NCBI GenBank assembly: GCA_016709675.1
Contig: JADJMH010000039.1
Span: forward strand, 1-26,653
Length of the DNA: 26,653 bases
Reading direction: 5' to 3'
From: Candidatus Accumulibacter proximus
GTDB taxonomy: Bacteria; Pseudomonadota; Gammaproteobacteria; Burkholderiales; Rhodocyclaceae
The translations under genes were made by a program, and so were the position numbers. Below the pieces are notes generated by a model. That model had not been told where the DNA came from and did not search any database. It saw nothing but the letters and a program-made list of their open reading frames with translations. Within the stretch, counting starts at the first letter, position 1. Every line of letters begins with the position of its first letter. This document shows positions 8,754-16,823 of this stretch, one piece after another.

Positions 8754-9359
8754 ATGGAGCGATCATCGGCTCGACGATCCGTTTCGATGTCTGACAGGAC
8801 GGCGAAAATCTGCCGGCGAGCAGCTTATTTGTCGTATCTGATCCTTTTCGGTGCTTTGTCGGTAACCACTCAAGCTGGAGATCAAGTCATGGACATGACC
8901 ATCACCTCAAGTGCGTTTGCACACAACGGGTCGATCCCGAAACTCTACACCTGCGAGGGCAAGAACATATCCCCGCCGCTGGCCTGGAGTGGCGTGCCGG
9001 TGGGGGCGAAGAGCCTGGTCGTGATTGTCGACGATCCCGATGCACCGGATCCCGCTGCGCCCCGTATGACCTGGGTTCATTGGCTGCTGTACAACCTGCC
9101 GGTTACCACCTCCGGGTTGCCCGAGGCCGTGCAATCGCTTCCTGCCGGTACGCTGGATGGATTGAACGATTGGCAGCGCGCTGGCTACGGTGGCCCTTGT
9201 CCTCCGATTGGTCGACACCGCTACTTCCATAAGCTGTACGCGCTGGACGTCGTGTTGCCCGACTTGAAAAGGCCCAACAAGAACTTCTTGGAACAAGCGA
9301 TGAAGGGACACATCTTGGCAGAAGCGCAGTTAGTCGGCACCTATCAAAAGGGGCGTTGA
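8754..9359 (+). CDS. YbhB/YbcL family PEBP-like protein, exported
   Basis: This 201-residue member of the phosphatidylethanolamine-binding-protein family (bacterial Raf-kinase-inhibitor-like, YbhB/YbcL) has the ligand-pocket motifs DDPDAP (93-98), WVHWLLYNLP (107-116), GYGGPCPP and HRYFHKLYALD. A basic N-terminus, a hydrophobic stretch near residues 24-38 and a TQAG site near 41 suggest a signal peptide, so it likely acts in the periplasm. The ATG at 8754 has AGGAGG seven bases upstream and is preferred over a TTG at 8748. It sits directly behind the cupin gene. Ligand and role are unknown for most bacterial members. The frame is intact. Confidence 0.88.
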   Translation: MERSSARRSVSMSDRTAKICRRAAYLSYLILFGALSVTTQAGDQVMDMTITSSAFAHNGSIPKLYTCEGKNISPPLAWSGVPVGAKSLVVIVDDPDAPDPAAPRMTWVHWLLYNLPVTTSGLPEAVQSLPAGTLDGLNDWQRAGYGGPCPPIGRHRYFHKLYALDVVLPDLKRPNKNFLEQAMKGHILAEAQLVGTYQKGR

Positions 9360-9424
9360 TCTCGTTGCGCACTTACACCGAGGCCATCTGTCTGGCCGAT
9401 GACGGAACGCTGTCGCCCATTACG

Positions 9425-9676
9425 AGCGGTTGGTTGCCACCGTGCCTCCCTCGCCGACGTTGATCTGAAGCCAGCAGCCGTAAGCGGCCATTCGACGGAG
9501 AATGTCAATCTTGCTTGCCTGACGGGCCGTTACGCCGCGGGAAGCGGTCATTGGGTGCAGGATATCGGCGGTCGGCAGCCGGCCACCATCGGCCGCCCGG
9601 AAGATTGCTCGAAAGCTGCCATTCGATTCAAGGCTCACTCCGAACCGGTCATTCAATCGAAGCCAACTGCCATCAA
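9425..9676 (+). repeat. Degenerate CGGYCATT-type intergenic repeats
   Basis: The 360-base stretch after the PEBP gene has no supported gene. It contains a recurring word of the form AAGCGGYCATTSG at 9482, 9542, 9613 (AAGCTGCCATTCGAT) and 9643 (AACCGGTCATTCAAT), with weaker versions near 9425 and 9664. Spacing is about 60, 71 and 30 bases. The stop-free frames across it reflect this composition rather than protein. It looks like a decayed interspersed repeat. Confidence 0.45.
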
Positions 9677-9719
9677 GTCAACCGGCCTAGATTTGTGCCG
9701 GGATGGACGATCGGCGTAG

Positions 9720-10341
9720 GATGTCGGACAAGTTCCCCGAGACCCTCGCGATGCGCTTCTCGTTGCAATCCTTCGCCCTGCGCCTTCCTGGCAATCCCGC
9801 TGGTCATCGTCCTCGGCGTCCTGGCGCATCAGTTGATCGATCCCGAACTCGCCCGCGGCACGGCTGACTACGTCGGCACCTACGCGCTGCTCGAACGCCT
9901 ACGCCATGCCTGCCTGGTTCTATCTTTCACCTTGCCGGCGGCCTCTGGTTTCTCTCCTTTGGACTCCTGCTGGAGGCCCGGCAGCGCTCGCTCCTCTGGC
10001 TCATCCTCGCCTTTCTCGGGCCACTCCGGGCTGGTTGCCGTGGCCGTCGTCGGCCGTGCCCCGGCGGCTGGCGGCGAGCAGGCCGCGTGGCCGTGGCGAC
10101 TGGCGCGCGAGGCTGCGATCTTTGTCGCTGTCGTTGTCCTGGCGCACTTTCTGGTTCACGCCAAGAACGAGGTTTGGATCGCCTGGGCCGCAGCATCACG
10201 TGGCGTCGAGACTGCCGTTATCATTGCCGAGCAGATGGCGTCGAGCGGCATGTGGGCGTTTGGCGAGTTCCTGCAAGTCCTTTCCTGACCGGCCTGTTCT
10301 ACCTCGTTCACCCACTTGTTTGGCGCCGGAAGTCGACCTGA
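9720..10341 (+). pseudogene. Multi-pass membrane protein, several frameshifts
   Basis: Reading across frames gives a hydrophobic protein of about 205 residues: an N-terminus from ATG 9720 (MSDKFPETLAMRFSLQSF), then FLAIPLVIVLGVLAHQLIDP, LAGGLWFLSFGLLLEARQ with LLWLILAFLG, a helix around AAIFVAVVVLAHFLVHAK, and the tail FYLVHPLVWRRKST. Frames switch near 9775, 9920, 10025 and 10285, so at least four indels are needed. Three or four membrane helices are visible. I do not recognise the family and assign no function. The next gene starts 60 bases downstream on the same strand and is also broken. Confidence 0.5.
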
Positions 10342-10400
10342 GCAGTCGCCTCAGGCTGATGGTCTGCGCTTTCTATCGCGGATCCTTTCATCGGCAGAAG

Positions 10401-11228
10401 ATGGATAGACTGTCCGGGGCGGCGGCGTTCAAGGCGGCTGCGGTCGGTGACCGGCAACAGTGCTGACTGGAGCGAGTTGGCAAAGGACTGCATTGCCCTT
10501 GCCAACTCGATGGGCGGTCGCCTGCTGCTCGGTATCGAGGATGAGCAGGACCAGCCGCCTGCAGGCCAGTTAATCCCTGCTGATCTGCCTGACACCATCC
10601 GGCGCAAGATTGCTGAGCGCACCGTCAATGTCAGGGTGCTGCCCGTGGTCACTGCGCCGAATCGCAGCCGGCACGTTGATCTCGCCATCCCCGGTCTATC
10701 GTGGCATCCACCACCGATGGCCGCAATTTCCTGCGTCTTGCCGACCAAAGCAAACCGGTTACCGGCGACGACGTGCTTCGTTTTGCTGCCGAACGTGCGG
10801 CTCTGCCGTGGGAAACCCAAACCACGCTGCAAGTACCGCGTGCCGACGCCGATCCGCCCAAGGCCTCGAAACTGGTCAGCGCGCTGCGGGCATCCGCCCG
10901 CGTCAAGCCATCCGTAACGGAAAAGACGGACGACGAGTTGCTTGATCACTACCAGCTCACCCAGCGTGAGCGCATTGCCTTGGGCCTGCTGCGCAGTCTC
11001 AACTTCACGGGTGAAACCACTCTTCAGCGCACCGAGCCGCATCGCTTGCCTGCGCTGGTACTCGAAGACCTGCATCGCTACCCGAGTCCGCCATCAGTGA
11101 CATTCACCAGCGGATTGGCGGCGAGATTCCCCGAGCAAGCCAAACGCGCGCTGGAAGAGTTGAACGAGCGCGGCGTTGTGCGCTTTGAAGGCAACAACCG
11201 CTGGCGGCGCTACTGGGCGGTGTCATGA
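10401..11228 (+). pseudogene. AlbA_2-domain (Schlafen-like/RecG-like) ATP-binding protein, decayed
   Basis: The segment LAKDCIALANSMGGRLLLGI matches the AlbA_2 (Schlafen) domain of COG2865-type putative regulators. It continues as IPADLPDTIRRKIAERT and, after a frame change in a CCCC run near 10690, as DGRNFLRLADQSKPVTGDDV and LRFAAERAALPWE. The C-terminus (from about 10960) is a winged-helix tail ending in RFEGNNRWRRYWAVS. The total is only about 270 residues, where relatives have 450-600, and the text jumps from LLDHYQLT directly to QRERIALGLL, so the middle is missing. Between 11090 and 11140 two compensating indels occur, because another frame reads ISDIHQRIGGEIPR. Not functional as it stands. 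Family assignment is from motif memory. Confidence 0.65.
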
Positions 11229-11320
11229 ACAGGCTAGTGGACAACTTGGGCGATATCGTTGATTGTTCATACCGTTGTATGCGATATTCCGAGTCAGTTC
11301 TCAGATTGTAGGAGTCACTG

Positions 11321-12405
11321 ATGAGGGTCGCCACGGTAACTGAAGAGAAAGTTTCTCTGGAAGCCAGTCATCTTGAAGATATCCGGCTTGCGTCGAGCAA
11401 GATGACGGGGTCGGAGCGAAGGGCGTTTCAGGCGGAGATGGCATTGAAGTACTGTAGTGGCAGCGCTCGGTGCGCAGAGGACGTTTTCGGCTGGAGTCGG
11501 CAGGCCGTGCGGCTTGGTCTGCATGAGAAACGCACCGGGATCGTTTGTGTGGGGCATCACGCGTTTTGCGGTGCGAAATTATGGGAGAAGAAACACCCGG
11601 AGGTGGCGGAAGCGCTGTGGAAACTGGCGGAGAGTCATGCCCAACAGGATGCGACTTTTCGCACGACCTTGTCGTTCACCCGCCTGACGGCCGAGGAAGC
11701 CATCAAGCAGTTGCGAGCGCTGGGATTTGCCGACGAGGTACTGCCTTCCCGAAGCTGCATGTCGGAAGTGTTGAACCGGAACGGGTACCGGCTGCGTCCG
11801 GTGCTCAAGGCCAAACCCCAAAAAAAGTCCCCGAAACCGACGCCATCTTCGCCAACATCCGGGAACATGACCGAGATTGCCAAGGCGAAGCCGTCATGCG
11901 CCTGAGCATGGACTGCAAGGCGACGGTGAATATTGGCGACTACTCGCGCGGAGGCAAGACGCGGGGTGACAACCGAGCGGCCGACCACGACATGGGGTGC
12001 GAGGAAAAACACACGCCGTTTGGTGTCGTCAACGAAGACAGTGGCTCCCTTCATCTGTCCTTCGGGAGCTCGTCGAAAACCAGCGATTTCACCATCGACA
12101 GTCTCTACGCCTGGTGGGAGCGTCAAGCCCCGGAGGAGTGTGCTCACGTCACACACATCCAGATCAAGGCCGACAACGGACCGGAGAGCAATGGCCGGCG
12201 CACGCAGTTTCTCAAACGCATGGTCGAGTTCGCCGATCACATCGGCAAGTCCATCCGCCTCCTTTACTATCCGCCGCACCACAGCAAGTACAACCCCGTG
12301 GAGCGCTGCTGGGGAATCCTGGAAAAGCACTGGAACGGCGCCAAGCTGACCGATGCCCAAACGATGCTGGAGTGGGCCAAGAGCATGACCTGGAAAGGCG
12401 TGTGA
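11321..12405 (+). CDS. ISAzo13-type transposase, two frames joined by a -1 frameshift
   Basis: The first frame (11321-11905, 194 aa) gives the N-terminal DNA-binding half (MTGSERRAFQAEMALKY, SRQAVRLGLHEKRTG). The second frame, ending at 12405, gives the DDE catalytic half: SMDCKATVNIGDYSRGG with the first Asp, KADNGPESNGRRTQF with the second, and YPPHHSKYNPVERCWG with the Glu. The frames join at A AAA AAG (11821-11827); a -1 slip there produces a continuous protein of about 361 residues, the expected size for ISAzo13-family transposases. The start has TAGGAG upstream with good spacing. All three catalytic residues are present, so this is probably the least damaged transposase here. I could not identify its terminal repeats. 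Confidence 0.85.
11821..11827 (+). promoter_or_regulatory. Candidate programmed -1 ribosomal frameshift site A AAA AAG
   Basis: In the first transposase frame the codons read CAA AAA AAG, so the heptamer A AAA AAG is in the phase used by E. coli dnaX and many IS elements. A -1 slip leads straight into GTC CCC GAA, the start of the catalytic half. An AAGG at 11807-11810, eleven bases upstream, could stimulate slippage as an internal Shine-Dalgarno. No strong downstream hairpin is evident. The seven-A run is also an error-prone homopolymer. Confidence 0.6.
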
Positions 12406-12609
12406 GCGGCGGCGTGAATTTCGGTTGAAATGGGCGGTTTGAAATTCGTAATGGATGAGCGAGTGGGAGTCTGTGCAAAGGGCAGTTTGCTCGGACCTTT
12501 CGGGCGCCTGTGCAGCGCTGAAGCGCATGTTCGGCCGCTCGTGGCCAAGCATCGACCTGGGGCGAGCGTGCGGTAACTGTTTGCGGAGTGCGATGGACGG
12601 CGCGCGGTG

Positions 12610-12924
12610 TCAGACGTCAGGGAGCGTGCTGGCTTCGTCGTTTTCCATCAGGCTGCGCCATTGCGTGACCGTCACGAAGCCGTACCTCTGGCCGAAAGCA
12701 AGCCATGCCCGACGGGCACAAAGGCGAGCCGGCTCGGATGCCTCAACCCGCCCCAGAAGATCCAGCAGCGCGCGCAGTGGCGCGTCCGTCTCCTCGCCGA
12801 TGGCGTCGATGGCCGTTCTCTTGTCGCGCATCCGCTGGGCACGCTTGCGCTCTCTGTCCGTCATCGGCCGCTCACCTTTGAGCGGCCGGCCAGGCTTCGT
12901 GACCGTCACGACGTGGTCCGTCAT
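12610..12924 (-). CDS. Small basic protein with GRP motif, unknown
   Basis: A 104-residue protein of unknown function. Residues 9-33 are strongly basic, with an AT-hook-like KPGRPLKG followed by MTDRERKRAQRMRDKR. The rest is a short helical region (LRALLDLLGRVE, CARRAWLAFGQRYG). DNA binding is plausible but unproven. Both ends of the gene encode VTVT, because the same palindrome (GTGACGGTCAC) lies in the coding sequence twice and once more in front of the start. An internal ATG (residue 21, at 12864) directly follows a perfect hairpin whose loop carries AAGG, so a shorter 84-aa product is possible. It lies between the ISAzo13 transposase and IS21 istB, and may belong to the IS21 element or be an older host or plasmid gene. 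Intact frame. Confidence 0.55.
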   Translation of the reverse strand: MTDHVVTVTKPGRPLKGERPMTDRERKRAQRMRDKRTAIDAIGEETDAPLRALLDLLGRVEASEPARLCARRAWLAFGQRYGFVTVTQWRSLMENDEASTLPDV

Positions 12925-12955
12925 CTTCTTTTCCCGATTTGGTGACCGTCACGAA
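12665..12955. repeat. Three copies of palindrome GTGACNGTCAC
   Basis: GTGACCGTCAC on the plus strand occurs with flanking CG/CT matches at 12665, 12899 and 12942. The last two are 43 bases apart and flank the start codon of the small protein gene (12924); the first is near its 3' end. The copy at 12942-12952 is 18 bases upstream of the ATG, a natural operator position. Confidence 0.65.
12865..12888 (-). promoter_or_regulatory. Perfect 10-bp hairpin before an internal start codon
   Basis: The arms CGGCCGCTCA and TGAGCGGCCG flank a four-base loop. On the minus strand the loop is AAGG, part of AAGGTGAG, and the ATG at 12864 follows the hairpin directly. The structure would hold a ribosome site in its loop, so it could govern translation of a shorter form of the small protein. 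Confidence 0.45.
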
Positions 12956-12989
12956 CGGTCGAGGAGGCTTGGTTGTCAGGTGGTGCTGG

Positions 12990-13766
12990 TCATGTCTCGA
13001 TCTGCTCTTTCATGCGATAGCTTTTGCCCTCGATGAGGACGGTTTCGGCATGATGGAGCAGCCGATCCAGGAGCGCTGACGTGAGGGTGCTGTCGTGGTT
13101 GAAGATTTCCGGCCAATGCTTGTAGGCACGATTGCTGGTGATGATCAAGGCGCCACGCTCATAGCGTTCGCTGATGATCTGGAAGAGCAGATCGGCGCCG
13201 TGCTTGTCGATGGGAAGGTAGCCGAGTTCGTCGACCACGAGCAGTCGCGGCTGCAGATACTTGCGCAGTTCACGCTTGAGGCTGCCCTGCGCCTGGGCGG
13301 CGGAGAGCGAGTTGATGATATCGACGGCGGTCGTGAACAACACCGAGTAGCCGCGCAGGCACGCGGTGTGCGCCAGCGCGATCGCGAGATGACTTTTGCC
13401 CAGGCCGACGTTGGCAATGAAGATCACGTTGCCCTTGTCCTCGATGAAGCGCAGTCGGAAGAGATTCTGAATCTGGGGTCGGTTGATTTTGGTCGGCCAG
13501 CTCCACTCGAACAGATCGAGGGTCTTGACCACCGGAAAGCGGGCCAGCCCCACCCGTCGCTGAATACTGCGGTCTTCGCGGGCATGCGCCTCGCCTTCGA
13601 TCAGTTGCGCCAGATAGTCGACGTGCGACCACTGCTCGGCGCCTGCTTGCTGGGCCAGGAGCTCAAAGCGTTCGAGCAGATGGGACAGTTTGAGGCTCAC
13701 CAACTGGCCGCGTAGCGCATCGGTGGTAGCCTGGCTATTGGCAGCGAGGCGTCGGTCAGCCCCCAT
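12990..13766 (-). CDS. istB: IS21 helper ATPase IstB
   Basis: IstB is the AAA+ ATPase that assembles on target DNA and activates the IstA transposase. The 258-residue protein has the family N-terminus (LVSLKLSHLLERFELLAQQA), a Walker A-like ANVGLGKS (118-125), Walker B LLVVDELGYL (175-184), and the sensor region IITSNRAYKHWPEIF (208-222). The start at 13766 is chosen because AAAGG lies seven bases upstream; the ATG at 13772 is too close to it. It overlaps the istA stop by 11 bases. One oddity is that the first Walker A glycine is Ala118, so nucleotide binding may be weakened. Otherwise full length and intact. Confidence 0.93.
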   Translation of the reverse strand: MGADRRLAANSQATTDALRGQLVSLKLSHLLERFELLAQQAGAEQWSHVDYLAQLIEGEAHAREDRSIQRRVGLARFPVVKTLDLFEWSWPTKINRPQIQNLFRLRFIEDKGNVIFIANVGLGKSHLAIALAHTACLRGYSVLFTTAVDIINSLSAAQAQGSLKRELRKYLQPRLLVVDELGYLPIDKHGADLLFQIISERYERGALIITSNRAYKHWPEIFNHDSTLTSALLDRLLHHAETVLIEGKSYRMKEQIET

Positions 13767-15224
13767 CGCCATGCCTTTCGTAGGGGGAGAGATCGGGGGC
13801 GGCGATCTCGATGTCCAGGAGATCCTGGCGGCGGGTGAGATGCAGGGCCCCGGGCTCGGGGGTTTCGCGGGCTCGCATCTCCAGGATGTTGGCGACGTAC
13901 TCGCAACTGTAGGCGGCGAACGCCATACCGTCCTGGATGGCCCGATCAACGGCGTCGACGCCGTAGATTTCGCTCAGGGCGACGATCTTGCGGAGGTGAT
14001 GGCGCGGATTGACGCGGCGTTGCTCGATGCCTTCGAGATAGGCCTGAGCATCCCGCGACAGGCTCAGGAACTGCACCAACAAAGCGCTGCTCCCGCGCGT
14101 TGCGCCGTTGGGCGAGCAGCGCCTTCGGATGATCGGGGTCCTCGATATCCTGACGCCGATCGTAGCTGCGGACATGGCGCGCAACGAGCTGGTCCTGGTG
14201 GTAATGCACACCCGATCCGGGTAAGCTTTCAGCGTCACGCGCTGACTCGCCAACTCGGCCGGTACCGAATAGTGATTGGTGTCGAGCGCGACACGGAACT
14301 GCTTCGAAGCGCGCTGGCTCTGGATGCGACCGATATCGTAGGGCATCGGATTGAGGGGCTGCAGCAGCGCTTGCTCGTCCTTTGAACCGGTCCACGGGTC
14401 GCTGGTGCGTTTCCCATGGATGCGGACATTGGCGATGGTCGCCAGCCAGACCTCAGCGGCCGGATTGACCGCGCTGAAGCTAAGCAGGTCCAGACCGTTC
14501 AGGAAATTTTTTGACATAGCCCACCCCGTTTTCGACGCGTCCTTTCGTTGCCCTTCGCGACGTTGCAGGGCAGATGCCAAACCCCCAATGCCGAGCGAAA
14601 TCGACATAGCGGGGATTGAACGCCGGCGCTTCCCCGACGACACGGGAGAGGACGGCCGACTTGAGGTTGTCGATCATCAAGCGACCCGGACAGCCCCGGA
14701 ACGCGGCAAAGGCGTTCTCGTGGGCGGCGAGGAAATGTTCCATGGTTTGCGAGACGGTGAATTCGACATACATCAGGCGGCTATGGCACAGCACCATGAC
14801 GAAGAAGGACAGTCGCCGGCGCGTCGAACCGACGGCGATCGTGCCGTATTCACCCCAGTCCACCTGGGCGCATTCGCCGGGGGCAAAGACCAGCTTGAGG
14901 AAGGCTTGTCGGCGCACCGGCCGGACCTTGGAGACGTAGGTCTTGACCATCGTGTAGCCCCCCGCGAAGCCTTCCTCGCGCAGGCGCTGGTAGATCTGCT
15001 GCGCGCTGTACGGGTGGGTTTCCAGCAGGCGAATGATGCGGTTCTTGAAGGGGTCGAGCCGACTGCTGCGCGGCGCCGACTGCCGGGCATGGAACTGCGG
15101 GCAGCCCACCCACTTCAGGCCACGGTGTCGGGATGCAGATCGAGGGCGCGGGCGGTCTGGGCGATGGTCAGTTGCTGCCGATCGTGGCAATCCTGATCTT
15201 GCAGTACATCTCGTAATTGATCAT
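13756..15224 (-). pseudogene. istA: IS21 transposase IstA, several frameshifts
   Basis: The DDE transposase of the IS21 element, about 490 residues when frames are joined. It starts with MINYEMYCKIR at 15224, continues in another frame as an HTH (LTIAQTARALDLHPDTVA), then in a third as LDPFKNRIIRLLETHPYSAQ, CAQVDWGEYG with the first catalytic Asp, MIDNLKSAV with the second, and GRVENGVGYVK with the Glu. Frames shift near 15190, 15120 and 14510, and two compensating shifts lie between about 14210 and 14110. The C-terminus (CEYVANILEMRAR, LHLTRRQDLLDIEIAAPDLS) is well kept and ends just inside istB. As read it cannot make transposase, but the codons between indels are well conserved. Confidence 0.88.
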
Positions 15225-15610
15225 GGCGTCCGGCCCAGGACGGCCCGCAGCGCTCCGATTCGCAAAGCGATTGGTCCGCCGCGAGTTCGCGCGCTTCGAA
15301 CTGCGCGGGCCATCCAAGGCCAGGACCTGGTAGAGCGGCCGTTGATAGGCGATGAGTCCGGCGCGGATGAGCCCCTCGCGGGCCTGACTCAGGCGGACGG
15401 ACGCCATCGACAGGCAACGAGTCAGCGTGGCATCCGAGTAGTAACTCAACCCCTGGACATCGGCGACGGTCACCAGGAACAGATAGAGCGCGGCCGCCGG
15501 CGGATCACAGCGATCGAGATAGCGTTCGCGGACCAGGCGGTGGTCGATCCAACTGAATTGCCGGGGATCGTTCGGATCCGTTGCGGACAGAGCACTCGTT
15601 TGAGGGTCAT
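15225..15610 (-). pseudogene. IS21-associated orf2, frameshifted
   Basis: The ATG at 15610 is preceded by GGAAGG with a seven-base spacer. The first codons (MTLKRVL) run into another frame that reads DPNDPRQFSWIDHRLVRERY, then AAALYLFLVTVADVQGLSYY and ARLGLIAYQ-like text ending near PLYQVLALDG. I recognise it as a small protein seen upstream of istA in some IS21-like elements; its function is unknown. The region around LSYYSDATLTRCLSMASVRL looks like a winged-helix DNA-binding fold. An apparent CT insertion near 15595 and another shift near 15320 break it. It abuts the istA start. Confidence 0.55.
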
Positions 15611-15669
15611 TACCAGTCCTTCCAGCCACAAAAATGTCATGTCCCAGTTTTAACAGCTGCCGGGTGCTC

Positions 15670-16014
15670 CTGGCTATGTCATCTTGCAACGTGCTACCGG
15701 TAAACTGGGCACAAAGCCAATCAAAACAGCCGGTTGATGTCGCCGAGCATCTTGTAACGCATCTTCCGGCGCTGCTGAATCGCTAAGGATTTCAACCACT
15801 TGGGCTGGGCAGATATCTTGTAACGCAAGCGCCGTTTCCCGCTCGGTCTCGCTTTCCTTCCGCGATCGTCGCCAGTATCCCGGGTGGGCCGCCCGCCATA
15901 GCTGTACGCGAACGACATTTTCCGGTCCGCCTATTTCTGGCGCGCCGCGTTGCGCGCATCGGCTTGGAAGATTTCGCCGCAAAACAGACAGTTGGGTGGC
16001 TCGTGGTGTGCCAT
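15670..16014 (-). pseudogene. IS21-associated orf1 (Cys-motif protein), internally deleted
   Basis: The start at 16014 has an excellent AAGGAGG ribosome site. The first 27 codons include CLFCGEIF, a likely half of a zinc finger, then a TAG follows at 15933. In another frame the protein resumes as ENVVRVQLWRAAHPGYWRR. In intact relatives, as I recall them, roughly 30 residues with the second Cys pair lie between these blocks, so a deletion is likely. The C-terminal half has repeats of about 22 residues starting ALQD, LQD or LQDD, seen in DNA as ATCTTGYAACG at 15681, 15749 and 15815. It leads into orf2. Function unknown. Confidence 0.5.
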
Positions 16015-16759
16015 CGCTCACCTCCTTGCCGCGCATCATGCAACGCCAAAGCGCGCGCCGAGGTGCAATACAAGGATTCCCGGAACGACGGGAAAGCCAG
16101 GAACGAAGAAGACAGAAAACTGCGGAAGAAAACTTAGAAAACCATTGAAATGAAAGCCATCGAAGAAAATCAACGAAGAAAAAACACGACTTTCAAACCG
16201 CCAGGTTTACCGGACTTTGAGAATGGCGCTGACAAAGGCGTTCATCCCGTCGTCGAACCGAGCCGAATGGTCTATGAGAAAGAGTCACGGTGGCCAAGGA
16301 TGCCATGCAAGCTGTCGAGTCCCGGCTACAACGAAACCCGCTCCTACCCAAATGGGATATCCTGATCCGACTGGCCTCGACGGGATGACTATTTGTGGCA
16401 ATCACCCCGTGCCTTGTCGGCGATAGCTGGGCAATAGAAAGTGGGCGATACGCCGGCGCCTGCCCAACCATTCAAAGAGTTGTATCGACCGCAGGCGACT
16501 CAGCATGGGCAATACCGCACGCACCGCGCAGGGGGCTGGGAGGACGGTAGGGGCTTTCGCGGTCGCGAGCGATGGGGAAGGAGTTTCTGAAGGTTGAGTG
16601 CGATCTCGGCGAGCAGGACGCTGACCGCTGTGGGAGGACGCCGACGCGTGCACCAGCTAACGGCCCATCTGGCGTTTCACCTTGTCAAAGGCGAAGGCTA
16701 GCGTCTGTTAGGTCCCGCCCTATTCGAGACTCTTCGTCCCGAGCTATTCCGGGGTGAGA
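16015..16759. other. Long stretch without a supported gene
   Basis: About 745 bases between the IS21-type region and the next transposon operon. The first 200 bases are unusually A-rich for this window (runs such as GAAGAAAATC and GAAAAAACACG near 16080-16195), so they may have a different origin. Minus-strand 16402-16653 is open but has no recognisable motif; a short part (EIALNLQKLLP in another frame) is faintly transposase-like. No tRNA or clear repeat seen. Confidence 0.4.
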
Positions 16760-16816
16760 CAAGAGAAAAGTCCCACGCTGTAGCCGGGCGGATTTTCCCC
16801 GGCATTAGCGTGGGAC
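16760..16816 (-). terminator. Rho-independent terminator of the transposon operon
   Basis: A long stem pairs GTCCCACGCT (16770-16779) with AGCGTGGGAC (16807-16816) and GCCGGG (16783-16788) with CCCGGC (16798-16803), with a symmetrical three-base internal loop. On the minus strand it is followed by TTTTCTCTT (16769 downward), the U-rich tract needed for termination. It lies eight bases after the stop of the 67-aa gene. It may also be part of the transposon end. Confidence 0.75.
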
Positions 16817-16823
16817 AAGGGGC

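Larger units (their letters stand above)
12960..16014 (-). mobile_element. IS21-type element with two accessory ORFs
   Basis: istA and istB overlap on the minus strand and are preceded by two further ORFs that run head to tail with short overlaps (orf1 16014-15670, orf2 15610-15225). I recall similar pairs upstream of some betaproteobacterial IS21-like elements, but IS21 needs only istA and istB. The outer ends are approximate; I found no convincing TG/CA terminal inverted repeats on either side. Confidence 0.6.

Noticed and set aside
13095..13715. Plus-strand open frame opposite istB
   Set aside because: Shadow of IstB, whose Walker and sensor motifs are unambiguous on the minus strand.
15681..15826. 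CRISPR-like array from the ATCTTGYAACG repeats
   Set aside because: Only three imperfect 12-base copies, lying inside a protein-coding frame and encoding repeated LQD residues, with no cas genes.
16770..16816. Terminal inverted repeat pair of two abutting IS copies
   Set aside because: The stem is followed by a U-rich tract right after an operon end on the minus strand, so a terminator explains it better. No matching end was found on the other side.
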